The translations under genes and the position numbers were made by a program. Below, in pieces: positions 33,849-44,555 of a stretch of 64,000 bases of DNA. The notes under the pieces were generated by a model. It searched no databases. It was not told the DNA's origin and saw only the letters and a list, made by a program, of their open reading frames with translations. Each line of letters opens with the position of its first letter. Position 1 is the first letter of the stretch. This DNA is from Ctenosaura bakeri (Eukaryota > Chordata > Lepidosauria > Squamata > Iguanidae), in assembly GCA_948474755.1 (NCBI GenBank), contig CAOLHI010000252.1, positions 248,001-312,000 of the forward strand, read 5' to 3'.

Positions 33849-34999
33849 TTATAACACAACAGTCAAACACCTAGAAAGCAGTTGTGGGTTACAGCCTGAT
33901 CCAGTAGCAGACTGGCTTAACGTCAAAGTCCTGCTTGGATAAAAACATCTTTGCCTGCAATGGGAAGAACAGCAGGCAGGAAGCCCATTTTCTGAATAAG
34001 ACAAAAATCTGCAACAAGTGAGGCTTTAGTAAATTTATTGTCTTTGTTGGAATTTGTGCTTGGCATGTTGATGAATAAATCAAAACTTTCATAAATTTGA
34101 TCCAAAAGGATTTATGTTCTCTAGAGAACTCGCTCATCAGTTACCATCAAAAAACAAGAACGCATTTTTGAAAACCGGGGGTGGTGGGATACTTTCAAGG
34201 TATCCTAGTATTACTAGGTGGCACTGACTTAATAGATGAAAATGGAAAAATCAGCTGTGCAACAGTTTGGGAGAAAAGCAAAGACAGCTCTGCCATTAGG
34301 TCTCAACATTGGGTCGACATCCTTCAGAAAAGGATATCTATTGCTTTACTTGACTTTCCTGATTTAGGAAGACAAAGAAAAAGATAAGTCAGGTCAGCTC
34401 TGCTTTCTCTTCCATGATTCAGGTTCAGGCATTTTGTTTTATAGACACTTTGCTGGTGGATGAGGGAATAGGGATGATGGATGAGCTGAGAACCCCGGGA
34501 GTGTTATGGGCCCAGTGGTGATACCAGGCATGACTGCAAGGTCATTGAGCTGGCATACTGGGTGAGAATCAGAGGGTGGGACAGTAAACCCCATGAAAGG
34601 AATGGTTTTGATTTGTTAACACATGGGATCCCAGCATGTGCTAAACTGAAATGCAATGGCTCATATAGTACTGCAAACGCAATTCTTCTTGGCAATGACC
34701 AAGGTGTGCTGTTGTTACTTTGCTATTTCTGAACAATGCTTTGAAAATTCTAAGCCTATTTACTGGAACTTGGAGTTAGCCTGTACATCACAAGATGGCA
34801 GCAAAGAGGAAATGCATTAAGCCTTTACTGAGCCCATTCTTATGTAGCAGCTCATATCCTGTACAGAGTTCAGACCCTGGCAACTGTCACAGCTGAGCCT
34901 ACAGAATCCTGATGGCATGAAAAAAGCAGGCATACCAGAAAAGGTGCCAGCAGGGAAAACAGTTTCTCACCATCACCATCCTCCTTCTCCTCCTCCAGC
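33849..34999. other. No gene recognised
   Basis: Unique sequence. Nothing supported on either strand. Confidence 0.35.
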
Positions 35000-35515
35000 A
35001 TCATGACTTCCCCAAATTGGCAAGGGCTCCACAGGCAATCAAGTCCAGCCCCTGCTCTATGTAGATCAAGTCCAATTTCTTCATCAATGCTAAAGCAGGT
35101 AGCTGTCCAGCCTCTTTTTGAAGACGTGCAGAGAAGAAGACCCCACCACTTCTCTAGGTAACTAGTTCCACTGCCAAATTGCTCTTACTATCAAGAGGTT
35201 GCTTCTAATGTTCAATCAATATCTACCCACCTGTAGCTGAAAACTATTAAACCTGGTTCTACACTTGGTAGCAGCAGAGAACCAACCTACACCCTCCTCT
35301 CTTGGACAGTCCGGAGTGCAGTCAGTCACCCCGAGCCTTCTCTTCACCAAGCTGAATATGACCTTTTCCTTCAACCTTTCCTCATATGTCTTGTTCTCCA
35401 TACCTCTTACCACCCTTGTTACCCTTCTCTGAACCCACTTCAGTTGGCTAAAACAACGTATTCAGAACTGAATTCACTACTCTAAATGAAGCCTGGCTAG
35501 TGCTGAATACAGTCG
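35000..35515 (-). mobile_element. CR1 LINE, 3' portion (diverged subtype)
   Basis: In reverse orientation: 'caatcaagtccagcccctgc', 'gcctctttttgaagacgtgc', 'accaccctt' and 'ttctctgaacccacttca', ending at 'aatgaagcctggctagtgct'. It differs from the common copies in the middle, so it is a separate or older subfamily. Confidence 0.8.
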
Positions 35516-35572
35516 ACTATTACTTCACTTGGCTTATTTTCACCTTCTTCCCAGTTCAGGATTCAAGGCACC

Positions 35573-35975
35573 TCACCACAGTTAAAACAAACAGAGTGAA
35601 AATTTACAGCATACAGAAAGTAAAAATGTAATCAAACTATCAAAAAAGTAAAACTTGTTGAAACATCCAGCACAATATGCAATCCAGCACAAGGCCCTTT
35701 CTCGTTAAGCAATCAGTACTGAAAGACCAGCCGAAACAAATGTCTTCACCTTCCTGTGCAAAGATAGCAAAGAGGATGCTAGCTGAAGCTCTTAGGGAAG
35801 GGAGTTCCAGATCTTGGAAGCAGCCACCAAGAAGGCCCTCTCCTGTATCTGTGAGGGTGGCAGGGCAGAGAGAAGGGCCTCCCCAGAAGATGTCAAAACT
35901 CAGGCAGGTTCATATAGGAGAATATGGTCCTTCATATATCCTGGACCTGAGCCACACATGATGACAGTCCCTCAG
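35573..35975 (-). mobile_element. L2 LINE, C-terminal coding end
   Basis: Read on the minus strand it matches the end of the L2 reverse-transcriptase ORF: a GPGY.RD-like start, then 'cttctggggaggcccttctc' and 'ggccttcttggtggctgctt', then 'tggaactcccttccctaaga' (the WNSLP segment). Part of the frame is open, but stops and changes make it inactive. Confidence 0.75.
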
Positions 35976-36093
35976 CTGTAACACATAGGGCTGGTGATGC
36001 CAAAGCAAGCGAGTGGCTTCAAGGAAAGACAGACATTCCAAAACCTGTTCAGTCTGGGTTTGAGCCAAGTCAGGATCAACTGCTCAACATTCA

Positions 36094-36180
36094 TTTGTTC
36101 ATTCATTCATTCCATTGTATTTAAGCCACCTTTCTCCCAAAATTGGGACCCAATAGGATCCCTATTGGTTCTTTATCTCA
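36094..36180 (-). mobile_element. L2 LINE tail remnant
   Basis: A CATT repeat followed by 'tatttaagccacctttctcc' and 'caaaattgggacccaa', the reversed end of an L2-type 3' region. Confidence 0.5.
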
Positions 36181-37435
36181 TCTGAGCCCATCTGTGCTAG
36201 TAGCTATGATATCACTCTGTTCGGTCATCTTTGGTGTTGATGCCACAGCACTGCTGAGAGCAAGTCAGAAACTGTTCCCTCCATAGTCAAGGCCACCCAG
36301 GTCTTACTGCTTTAGTCCTACATTCTGATGCCTTATAGAGAGAAAAACAAATAGCATTTACACACATACATCCCCAGCTAACCATAAACTGACAGCACTT
36401 AGCCATATGATGATGGTGATGGTGGTGATGATGACAGCTGCTCTGTGTCTAAACTGGGATGAACAGTCTCCCAATTTACATTTCATCCTCTCACAATGTA
36501 TCTTGAGAAAGACATGTTTGCATTTTCCTGTGTGGAACATACCAAACAGCAATAATACTATGCATTCAGCTGCTATTTATAATGTCACTAAGGAAAGCTT
36601 GGATTAAAATGCCTCCAGTCTGGTTTAATCTGTTAAAGCCGCAATGAATGAGTCCTCAAATTTTCCACCTGGAGGTTGGTTCAGGTTCCATATGGGGCTC
36701 ATGGGAAACCTGATCTTCTAAAGTAGTCCTTGGCAAAGTAATAGCAATTGAGAGTATAAACCACTTCACTATTTTATAGAGACTGAGAACGAGAAAGAAG
36801 AGTAGAAAAGGCCAATTCTATGCTGATATACAGAAGAATAATGTCCTGCTGCTGGCCAGTATACAAGAGGGTTCAACTACAGCAGGAAAGTAACAATAGA
36901 CTGTGCAGCTTGAAACCAAATCTCCAGAGAAGTATAAAAACTGGAATGGTAGAGCTCATTCCAGGGGCAAGTAAACAATGCAAGGAAAGCTGAATAGCCA
37001 GTGGATTTGTAGAAGCATCTTTAGACAGGCATTTTGAAATCTGAATGAAATGAAATACACCATGCGAGCCCAGAAACAAACTTTGCAGAAGACTTAAAAA
37101 TAGGAGATGTATTAATCTTAATATTATAAATCTGAGTTTGCATGAATGAGAGCTGAAGTGAAGAGAGGGCTAGACCAAGAACAGGGCTCAGATGATTTTT
37201 TTTTTAATCCAGAAAATGTATATCCTGCCTTCCATGAATGAGCCTTAAAGTGGCTTGCAAAAAGCTGTGCAAATATCCCAAGATATTACCATAATATTTG
37301 CAAATTTTATAAATGTAGTGAATTTGACTCACTAAACAGATATATAATTTATATAATTTTTAAGATGACTTGAACTGAAGTTCTAAGATAAAGGACAGAA
37401 TATTAACAAAGCGACTAATAGCATTAATAGTAGTT
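36181..37435. other. No gene recognised
   Basis: Unique sequence with a (GAT/GGT)-rich patch at 36405-36435. No exon is supported. Confidence 0.35.
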
Positions 37436-37827
37436 GTACCAACAACAACCACCACAAAATTGAAACAGAGTTAGAAGGTTTGTCAAGTAACCTATTCCAG
37501 CCCTCCAGTCAATGCGGGAGATCCACTCCAACATCCCTGATTAGCAACCATCCCTTTTTTACTTAAAAGCATTCAACAAAGAAGAGGTCGCCAACAACTA
37601 AGTAAACCTGTTCTGCTCTCAAACAGCTTCCACCATCAAGAAGACCCATCTAATGTTTAGTCCTTTTCCTGTAATTTGAACTAACTGGTTTGGGTCCAAT
37701 CCTCTGGAATAACACTAAACAAATTTGCTTTATATTTACAAGACAGTCCTTCAAGTACTTGGAAATAGGTTTCAAACTGCCTCCGAGCAGTCTCTTCTTC
37801 TTTTCTTTAGCCTCGTTTTCAGGCTTA
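37436..37827 (-). mobile_element. CR1 LINE, part 1, interrupted by L2
   Basis: A reversed CR1 3' portion: 'cctattccagccctccagtc', 'gcttccaccatcaagaagac' and 'ccttcaagtacttggaaata'. It breaks off where the consensus would continue with the 'ctccaggctaaac' segment and resumes at about 38697 after an L2 insertion. Confidence 0.75.
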
Positions 37828-38690
37828 AGGAGGTAATGGGCTGGATGAAGAAAAATAAATTGACACTGAATCCACACAAGCAGAGGTGCTTGCTATTAGG
37901 GTCCTAATCTGGGGTTGGAGGTGTTCAGTCAGTTCTGGACGGGGACACACCCACCCACACCTGAAAGACTGTGCTTGCAGCTTGGGAGTGCTCCTGGATC
38001 TGCTCCTCTAAGTGTCAACTCAGACAGATGTGATGGTCAGGAGTGCTCACTATCAGCTTCAGCTGATACACCACCTGTCCCCCTTTCTAGAACTGGATGA
38101 CCTAAAAATAGTAATGCACGCACTGGTAACCTTTGCAATACGCTGTACATGGGGCTACCTTTGTACCAAATTCAGAAACTCAAGCTGGTCCAAAATTTGG
38201 CAGCCAGATTGATTGACAGGTACAGCAAGGAATGAACATATCACTACACTGGCTGCCAGACATGCAAGGTGTTAGCAATTACCTTTAAAGCCCTACATGG
38301 TTTGGGTCCAAGTTACGTGCAGGATCACCTTCACCTATACAATCCACCCCACACACTTAAGTTCTCTGAGGGCCATTTCCTTAAACGGGCCAGGACAGCC
38401 ACCCAAAAGACTTTCTTGTTGGCCACCCCTAGACTGTAGAATGACCTACCAAAAGAGATTCAACAGCAAAGCTGGCCGTCTAAATTCAAAAAAATACTAA
38501 AGACCTATCTCTTCCAGCAGGCCTACCCTATTTTTAAATTTGATGCATTTGAATAATGATGCATTTTAGTTAAGATATATTTGTATTTTAAATTTTAAAT
38601 GTGTTTTTAGTACATTTTAACTTATGAAGAATTTTAATTGTATTATTATCATTATTACCATTATTATTATTTTAACATAATCGACTCATT
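37828..38690 (+). mobile_element. L2 LINE inserted in CR1
   Basis: Begins with 'gtaatgggctggatgaagaa' (the M-x-W-M segment), followed by 'acactgaatccacacaagca' (L-N-P-x-K), a region equivalent to the ALV/ARL blocks ('gcacgcactggtaacctttg'), 'ctacactggctgccagacat' and 'ttaaagccctacatggtttg'. The end is T-rich with a (TTA)n tail at 38636-38672. It is 5' truncated, as expected of target-primed LINE insertion. Confidence 0.8.
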
Positions 38691-38962
38691 CATCCTGTCG
38701 CCACAGGACTTGGTTTCCAGGCTCCTCACCACCTTTCTCACCCTCCCCTCTGGACACATTACAGTTTATCAATATCACTCTCAAACTGTGCCTCAAACTG
38801 GACACTGTATGGCTCCATGTGAGACCTAGCCAACGTAGAAGACAGCAGCATCATTACATTTTGCAATCTGGGCACCATCCTCTTGTTGAGCCAACTTAGT
38901 GTAGCATTAGCCTTCAAGCTGTCATACCAGAAGGCTGGTTTTTCTTAGGTTTACAGTAACCC
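38691..38962 (-). mobile_element. CR1 LINE, part 2
   Basis: Resumes the reversed CR1 sequence: 'ctcaccacctttctcaccct', 'ctctggacacattacagttt' and 'aaactggacactgtatggct'. The order and orientation continue part 1, so they were one element before the L2 insertion. Confidence 0.75.
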
Positions 38963-39653
38963 TAACGTACTGCCAGCAAGCCAGGTGTTTCACATGGACT
39001 GCCATATAACCTACCTCATATGTATGTAACTGATTTGTCCTACTAGCAAAGAGAACTTTGGATGAGATGCTATCAGATTCCCTCACTGACCCAATGATGG
39101 CAGTGACCAGCTTAAAAAAAGGCTATAGATGTAGCTGTAGCTATAGCAAGGAAAGGTGGGAATGGTAAGAGAAGGATGCCAGCTCCAAACTGCCTATTCT
39201 TTTAACACCTGGATCGTGGGCCAGTAGTACTTGGAGACAGAGGTACCCTGGGAGAGAGTCACCTGGAGAACTACCTGGAATCTGCTACAGGCAACTCTCC
39301 AAGCCACTCTTCACAAAGCAGCTAGTCTACCAGGATTCTCTACCCGCAAAGCAATGCTTTGAGGATACAGGGGGCTCAGAGCTTCCTCTTCCAGTCTCTA
39401 CTGCTACCACCATTTCCCTCCACCAAGTACAGAGAAAGTGATGATCTTTATTGAAATTCTTCCTTCCGTCCCCAGGGAAGGAGGTCTTTATTATGCTTTA
39501 ATAGCACTTGTTTTAATTCGATGTTATTGTTAGCTGCTTTGATTCCCATTTTATTTTTTAAGGGGGAAGAGGAGAAATGTATACATACCCAATCAAATCT
39601 AATCTAATCAAATCCATGTTTCATACTTTTATCCTTCCTAACAAGATCAGTGA
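38963..39653. other. Unique sequence plus an L2-tail remnant
   Basis: At about 39480-39600 a T-rich L2-like tail ('atagcacttgttttaattcg') ends in AATCT-type repeats. No gene. Confidence 0.4.
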
Positions 39654-39876
39654 GCCAGCGGGACGTGGTGGCTTAGATGCTGGACTAGCACACCGGGAGA
39701 CCAGGATTTGAAGTCCTGCTCAGCCATGGAAACCTATTGGTTGACCATGGGTAAGTCGAGTGTGAGTCAAGTAAGTCAGAGGCAGGCAAGAGCAAACACC
39801 CTCTGAACAAATTCTGCCAAAAAAACACTATGAGTTGCCACAAGTGAGAAATGATTTGAAGGCACACACAAACAAC
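39654..39876 (+). mobile_element. tRNA-derived SINE
   Basis: Full length: 'gggacgtggtggcttagatg' head, 'gaagtcctgctcagccatgg', 'gaacaaattctgccaaaaaa' and the tail 'aaatgatttgaaggcacaca'. The A and B boxes are degraded. Confidence 0.85.
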
Positions 39877-40828
39877 TAGACAAGATCAAAGTGTACCCCA
39901 CTAATGCATGCTATCTACAAATCTGGTCAAGCACCTTGTCCTCCCCCTTTTTCCAAGTCATTCACCAAGATATTTTAACATTAGACTCAGGACAAAACCT
40001 TGCAGATCATCCCTTCTCTTCAGAGTGGCAGGGAGCATTTGATGGGTACAGTCTATCTTTGGGTACAGCCCATGAATCAGCAATAAACAGACACCCACCC
40101 TTCAATTCACACTGGCTATCCAAGTATTTTCTTGCCTTCTTGGATTTCTTTAAAACTAAGACATTAATACCAGAGGGGGGAGCTCACAGCAAAGAGAAGA
40201 TTCACAAGGACACCACTTAAGGTATGGGGAAAAAAACTATGTGTGAAACTGCAGAACATCAACTAGCCATTTTCCTTTCTCTTTTCTTTTTTGCCTTTTC
40301 AAAAGAAGGCTTTCTGCTCCACCCCGCACTCCTTTTGTCATTTACACTCCACTATGAAAAGCACAATACTGGGTTACCAAAATGCCACCGTTAAGCGGAT
40401 TATAATGTTTCCAAACATGCTCCATTACAGTGGAAATGGAAGTGCATTTCTGCATCAGGGAGCCCCTTTGCCAGCCTTCCTTTCATCAACTTATCAAGTG
40501 AAGCTAAACAGAACTGCTTGCATCTAATGATACTGTGGGCCCGTAATGGGATTAGGCAAAACACCGTTGTCATTAGTTTCAAGGTGGAGTGTGCAGCCTT
40601 GCTTACAGTCCCCGCTCTGTGCTCTTAAACAGACCAGCCATTCAAAGACACACATGCCAGCCTGAGAAGGAAGCGCTAAATTAGCTGCATTGCTTTATTC
40701 CCACAAGAGCACCACAGGAGTCTGTGATACAAAGGCTACAACACAATGGCTGCACAGTTATGGTGACTGGTGGTGTAGGTGCCGATACAGTATTTTCCAG
40801 TTGTTTGTGCGTTCGGTGCAGAAATACA
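39877..40828. other. No gene; possible regulatory stretch
   Basis: The part at 40370-40740 is repeat-free and includes 'cgtaatgggattaggcaaaa' (an OTX-like GGATTA core) and 'gcgctaaattagctgcattg'. It may be a conserved non-coding element. No exon is supported. Confidence 0.3.
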
Positions 40829-41250
40829 GCCAGTGTAGTGTAGCACTCTGAGCATTAGATTATGTCTCTGGTGACAAGGGCCATTTCCGCACTACACTAC
40901 ACTGTTATGGTGCTATTATCCCACTTTCAACATCCTGTGGAATTCTGAGGTTTGTAGTTTACTGAGGCCAAAGATGTCTCTCCTTAAACTGCAAACCCCA
41001 GAATTCCATAGGATGTTGGAAGTGGAATAATAGCATTATAACAGTACAGTGTGAAAATGGCCTAGGGTTCAAATCCCTACTCAGCCACGGAAAACCCCTG
41101 GGTGACCGTGGACAAATCACACTCTCTCAGCCTCAGATGATGGCAACGGCAAACCCGCCCCATCCAACAGATCTTGCCAAGAAAACCCACAGATACATTC
41201 ATCTTAGGGTCGCCATAAGTCAGAAACAGCTTAAAGGGACACAACAAAGC
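40829..41250 (+). mobile_element. tRNA-derived SINE split by a MITE
   Basis: The SINE head (40829-40878, 'agccagtgtagtgtagcact') and the rest (41063-41250, 'ggttcaaatccctactcagc' to 'taagtcagaaacagctta') join perfectly once 40879-41062 and one copy of a 3-bp duplication are removed. The SINE is therefore older than the inserted element. Confidence 0.9.
40879..41062. mobile_element. Palindromic short DNA transposon with GGCC-type ends
   Basis: 184 bp, almost completely self-complementary. It begins GGCCATTTCCGCACTACACT and ends AGTGTGAAAATGGCC. The two arms meet near 'ctgaggccaaagatgtctct'. The flanks AAG and TAG occupy the same 3 bp of the interrupted SINE, so the target duplication is 3 bp. 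It has no coding capacity and could form a large hairpin. Probably PIF/Harbinger-like. Confidence 0.85.
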
Positions 41251-41258
41251 CCCTGCCT

Positions 41259-41304
41259 GTGTGTATGTATGTATGTATGTATGTATGTATGTATGTATGT
41301 ATGT
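41259..41304 (+). repeat. (TATG)n microsatellite
   Basis: About eleven GTAT units, starting just after the tail of the SINE at 40829-41250. Confidence 0.95.
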
Positions 41305-41871
41305 GAGGCTTACATGCTCAACTACCAGAGAAATCTCAGGATCGGAATGAAATGAAAGAGACAGGCTGTGGATCTGGCAGATCCCTGGAGGTCAGAAGAT
41401 GCAGTGGCAGAAATAGTGAAAGCTTTATATCATGGACACTGCGGCACTGGGAGATAAGGAGAACTAACATGCTGGGCTTCTCAAGAGAAAGAGGTACACC
41501 ATCTTCCTTCTTGTGCTTTCTGCAGCAACTCTGATATCCTCTGAAAACTATGACAACAGTGGCATTTAAGAGACTTCTTTGTTGTGGCTCAAGTTCATCT
41601 TCAGATTCTTCACTTTTCACCACAACTCAGCTGTCATGTTAAGGAGGGACAGAGGAGTCTTAAGCTCCGAGACAGAGGCCTATCTATTTAAACAGCTTCC
41701 CACTCTGTGATAAAGGGTAGGAAGATTTCAATTTCTTCTTATTCTATATATAAATATAATATAAATAACTATAATAATTCTATTTTCTTCTTTTGAATAG
41801 ATTTATGGGTTTTTAAAAAAATATATAGCTTAATTATTTTTAAACTTTTGTAGGCTGCCATCTTTTTTAAC
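41305..41871. other. No gene recognised
   Basis: Unique sequence, becoming AT-rich after 41740. Confidence 0.35.
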
Positions 41872-41874
41872 TAA

Positions 41875-42076
41875 GGGTCTTTCTGCACTACACTGTTATA
41901 ATGCTATTATTCCACTTTCAACATCCTGTGGAATTCTGAGGTTTGTAGTTTACTGAGGCCAAAGAGCCTTCTGGCTGAGAATTCAAAATGCCGCTCCCTA
42001 AACTGCAAACCCCAGGATTCCATAGGATGTTGAAAGTGGAATAATAGCACTGTAACAGTGTAGTGCGGAAAGGCTC
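41875..42076. mobile_element. Palindromic short DNA transposon, twin copy
   Basis: Begins GGGTCTTTCTGCACTACACT and ends AGTGCGGAAAGGCTC, flanked on both sides by TAA, a TWA-type 3-bp duplication expected of PIF/Harbinger elements. The arms share 'ttccactttcaacatcctg' with the copy at 40879, only 0.8 kb away. The centre differs by an insertion ('agccttctggctgagaattc'). Confidence 0.85.
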
Positions 42077-42214
42077 TAAGTTTTTTAAAATGTTGTAAGC
42101 TGCTGTGATTCCCAAACCAGAGAAAAGGTGGAATACAAACAAATCTTAAAAAGTCCTCCCCCTCATTCTTCCTCTTTTAATTAGGCAAAGAAAACACCTT
42201 CTTTACAGCACTAA

Positions 42215-42700
42215 CAGAATAATGGAGCTGGAAGAGACCACAAGGGTCATCCAGTCCAGCCCCCTTCCATGCAGGAATCCACCATCAAAACATTCCTGGC
42301 AGATGGCCACCCAGTCTTCCTTTAAAAAACTCCAAAGGAGGTGACTCTACCATACTCCCAGGCAGAGTATTTCACTGTCAAACTGCTCTTACCATCAAGC
42401 AGTTCTTAATTTTCAGGTGGGATCTCTCTTCCTGAAGTTCCACATCCTAGTCTCTGGAGCAGCAGAAAACAGGCTTGCTCCATCCTCCATAGGACAACCC
42501 TTCAAATATTTAAACATAGCTATTATATCGCCTCTTAACTGTCTCTTCTCCAGGCTAAACACATGCAGCTCCGTAACATCTTCTCATAGGGCTTCATAAT
42601 CTCTAGACCTTCTATTATTTCTGTTGCCCTCCACTGGACCCATTCCAGCTTGTCAATATCCTTCCTGAACTGCGGCATCCAACTGCAGTTGCCTTCTTTC
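42215..42700 (-). mobile_element. CR1 LINE, 3' portion
   Basis: In reverse orientation: 'aatggagctggaagagacca', 'atttaaacatagctattata', 'aggctaaacacatgcagctc' and 'ttccagcttgtcaatatcct'. Well preserved. Confidence 0.9.
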
Positions 42701-43072
42701 TCTGTTAGAATTGGAAATTTACTGAAGAATTCATAATTGTTAATCACTGAATATTGACTGATAGTTTGGACAATTGTAGCTCATCAAACAACCGTGCTTT
42801 AAGAATTGTTTATTGTATTCTGCTCCTGTTTACAGTCAGTGTGTGCAAGCAAAGGACTCTTGAGAATGACCTAGGATGTAACAGGGTCACGTAGACTCAG
42901 GAACTTAAGGGTCAGATAAAATATAATACATGTACAAGCTGCAACTTTGCTGACACTGATGCATGAATTTGTTCTTCCTGTAAGCATTTTTTAACATTAA
43001 CATAAAAATGGTACAAGATGAGAAACTTGAAATAATAAATCATTCTACCTGGAATCCTTTGGCCAAACTACT
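42701..43072. other. No gene recognised
   Basis: AT-rich unique sequence. Confidence 0.35.
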
Positions 43073-43108
43073 GGGGGGGGTGTGCGTGCATGTGTGTGTG
43101 CGTGCGCC
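43073..43108 (+). repeat. G-run and alternating GT/GC tract
   Basis: An eight-base G run followed by alternating purine-pyrimidine (tgtgcgtgcatgtgtgtgtg and then cgtgcgc). Such tracts can adopt Z-DNA. Confidence 0.8.
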
Positions 43109-43174
43109 TATCTTTCTTGCTCTTTCCTACCTTCCTACCTTGAGTTTGGGGGTTTGTATCGGCTCCGTGTCCAT

Positions 43175-43770
43175 CTAGGGTATGGTAAGGCGTGATCTGT
43201 TTATCTACCCTAACACCCTCCCCAGTGTGATAGATGATGGTTCTGAGGTCAATGAGCAACTGATTGTGCCAGGATCAGAGCCAGTGATTGACCAAGCCAG
43301 CTTGCAAACATCCCCATCAGTTGAAAGACAAGTGGAAGAAGCGTTGCCCCAGCCAGCTCTGGAGGAAAAGAGAACCAGCAGTGATTTAGAGGAATTACTT
43401 TCACTTGGGCCTCTTAGCACCCCCAGTCACAGAGGAGATGGAAACGAACAGCTCAGAGGGAAGCCACTTGAGCTAGACTAAGGAAACAGAACAATGTTTT
43501 CAGTGGCTATTTAAGCCTGTCAGCATGGCTTGCCGTTTGCTTGTAGCAAATTACTACACAAACCCTCACAAGCCCTGTCTTCCAGCTCAACCGGCCCCTC
43601 TGGACAGAACTTCGGCTTTCTGGACCTTTTGGATTTGACCTGGACTTGGCTCGGCTCAGCACTTCCACTTGTTTGTATTGGACACTTCCCGATGTCTCCT
43701 CCTCCTCTTGGACAAGTCCCTTTGCCTCCCTTCCCTTGTGACACCCACTCTCCTGACCATGGAAGGTAAA
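43175..43770 (+). mobile_element. LTR-retrotransposon-like remnant
   Basis: An open frame at 43182-43481 gives an acidic, Pro/Ser-rich sequence (EEALPQPALEEKRTSSDLEE) ending in a stop, followed within 25 bp by a TATTTAA box at 43509 and a GC-richer leader ('ttttggatttgacctggact'). An acidic tail followed by a promoter is what one sees where a retroelement ORF runs into an LTR. I cannot find a second LTR or primer-binding site, so the class is uncertain. Confidence 0.35.
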
Positions 43771-43862
43771 AGAATATCCATTCAGTTGTATTTTCTTACC
43801 ACTTCAAACTCCACACCAAACCTCCAAACAACCTCACTCACTCACTCCACTCTCCTTGCTCT

Positions 43863-44201
43863 CCTACCTCATTCAACTCTTCCTCCAATGTGGTATATGC
43901 CATCCTATCTCAGCAATGCCTCTCCGCACTCTACGTTGGACAAACAGGACGGTCTCTACACAAGAGGATTCACGGACACAAATCTGACGTTAGAAATGGA
44001 AATACTCAAAAAACAGACGCCAAATATTTCAACCTTCCTGGACGCACCCTAAGTGATATACAGGTTGCAGTGACTGAACAAGAAAATTACAACGAAAGAC
44101 TAGAAACAGAAACTGGTGAATTGAATTCTATTCACAAATTCCAATCCATTAGCAGAGGTACAAACAAAGACAATGGCTTCATGCCACACTACAGATATTA
44201 A
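43863..44201 (+). pseudogene. Penelope-like element GIY-YIG endonuclease fragment
   Basis: One frame is open to a stop at 44199-44201. It contains NVVYAILSQQCLSALYVGQT, the GIY-YIG signature in Penelope form (Y-A-I ... L-Y-V-G-x-T-G), then R-S-L-x-x-R-x-x-x-H, and further on a glutamate-containing E-x-x-W-like segment as ETGELNSIHKF. This is the C-terminal nuclease of Penelope-like retroelements, which have a telomerase-like reverse transcriptase upstream. The upstream reverse transcriptase is absent, and the sequence before 43863 is simple CTCA-rich text, so this is a truncated remnant. The expected H-x-C or C-C pairs are partly altered. Confidence 0.75.
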
Positions 44202-44555
44202 TACAAGAGTCCTTGCCACTGCACATATAACAAAAGGAATCTTCTCAGAGAGAGTTTTGAACCCTGGAAACTAACTTTTGGTAAGCAGATATATTGCTTT
44301 CACCCATCAGCACTAAATGACCACTGTGAAGATCTGAAACACTTGTATTACCTTAAGCAACCCTTAAAAATGACAAGGGTCATGCTTTGCATCTTTCTGG
44401 ATTCTATTATATTCTATCCCACTCCCAGAACAGTATAAATATGCTTTATACCTGAGGCCTTAATACCACTTGGTACTGCATTCAAAGAAGTGGGTTTATA
44501 TCCACAAAAGCTCATGTGAAAATAAAAACCAGTTAGTCTTAAAGGTGCTGATACA
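44202..44555 (+). mobile_element. Penelope-like element 3' tail
   Basis: Non-coding sequence after the GIY-YIG stop, ending in 'tgggtttatatccacaaaag', 'accagttagtcttaaaggtg'. The last 50 bp match the arms of the fold-backs at 21545-21885 and 63762-63896. Confidence 0.65.
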
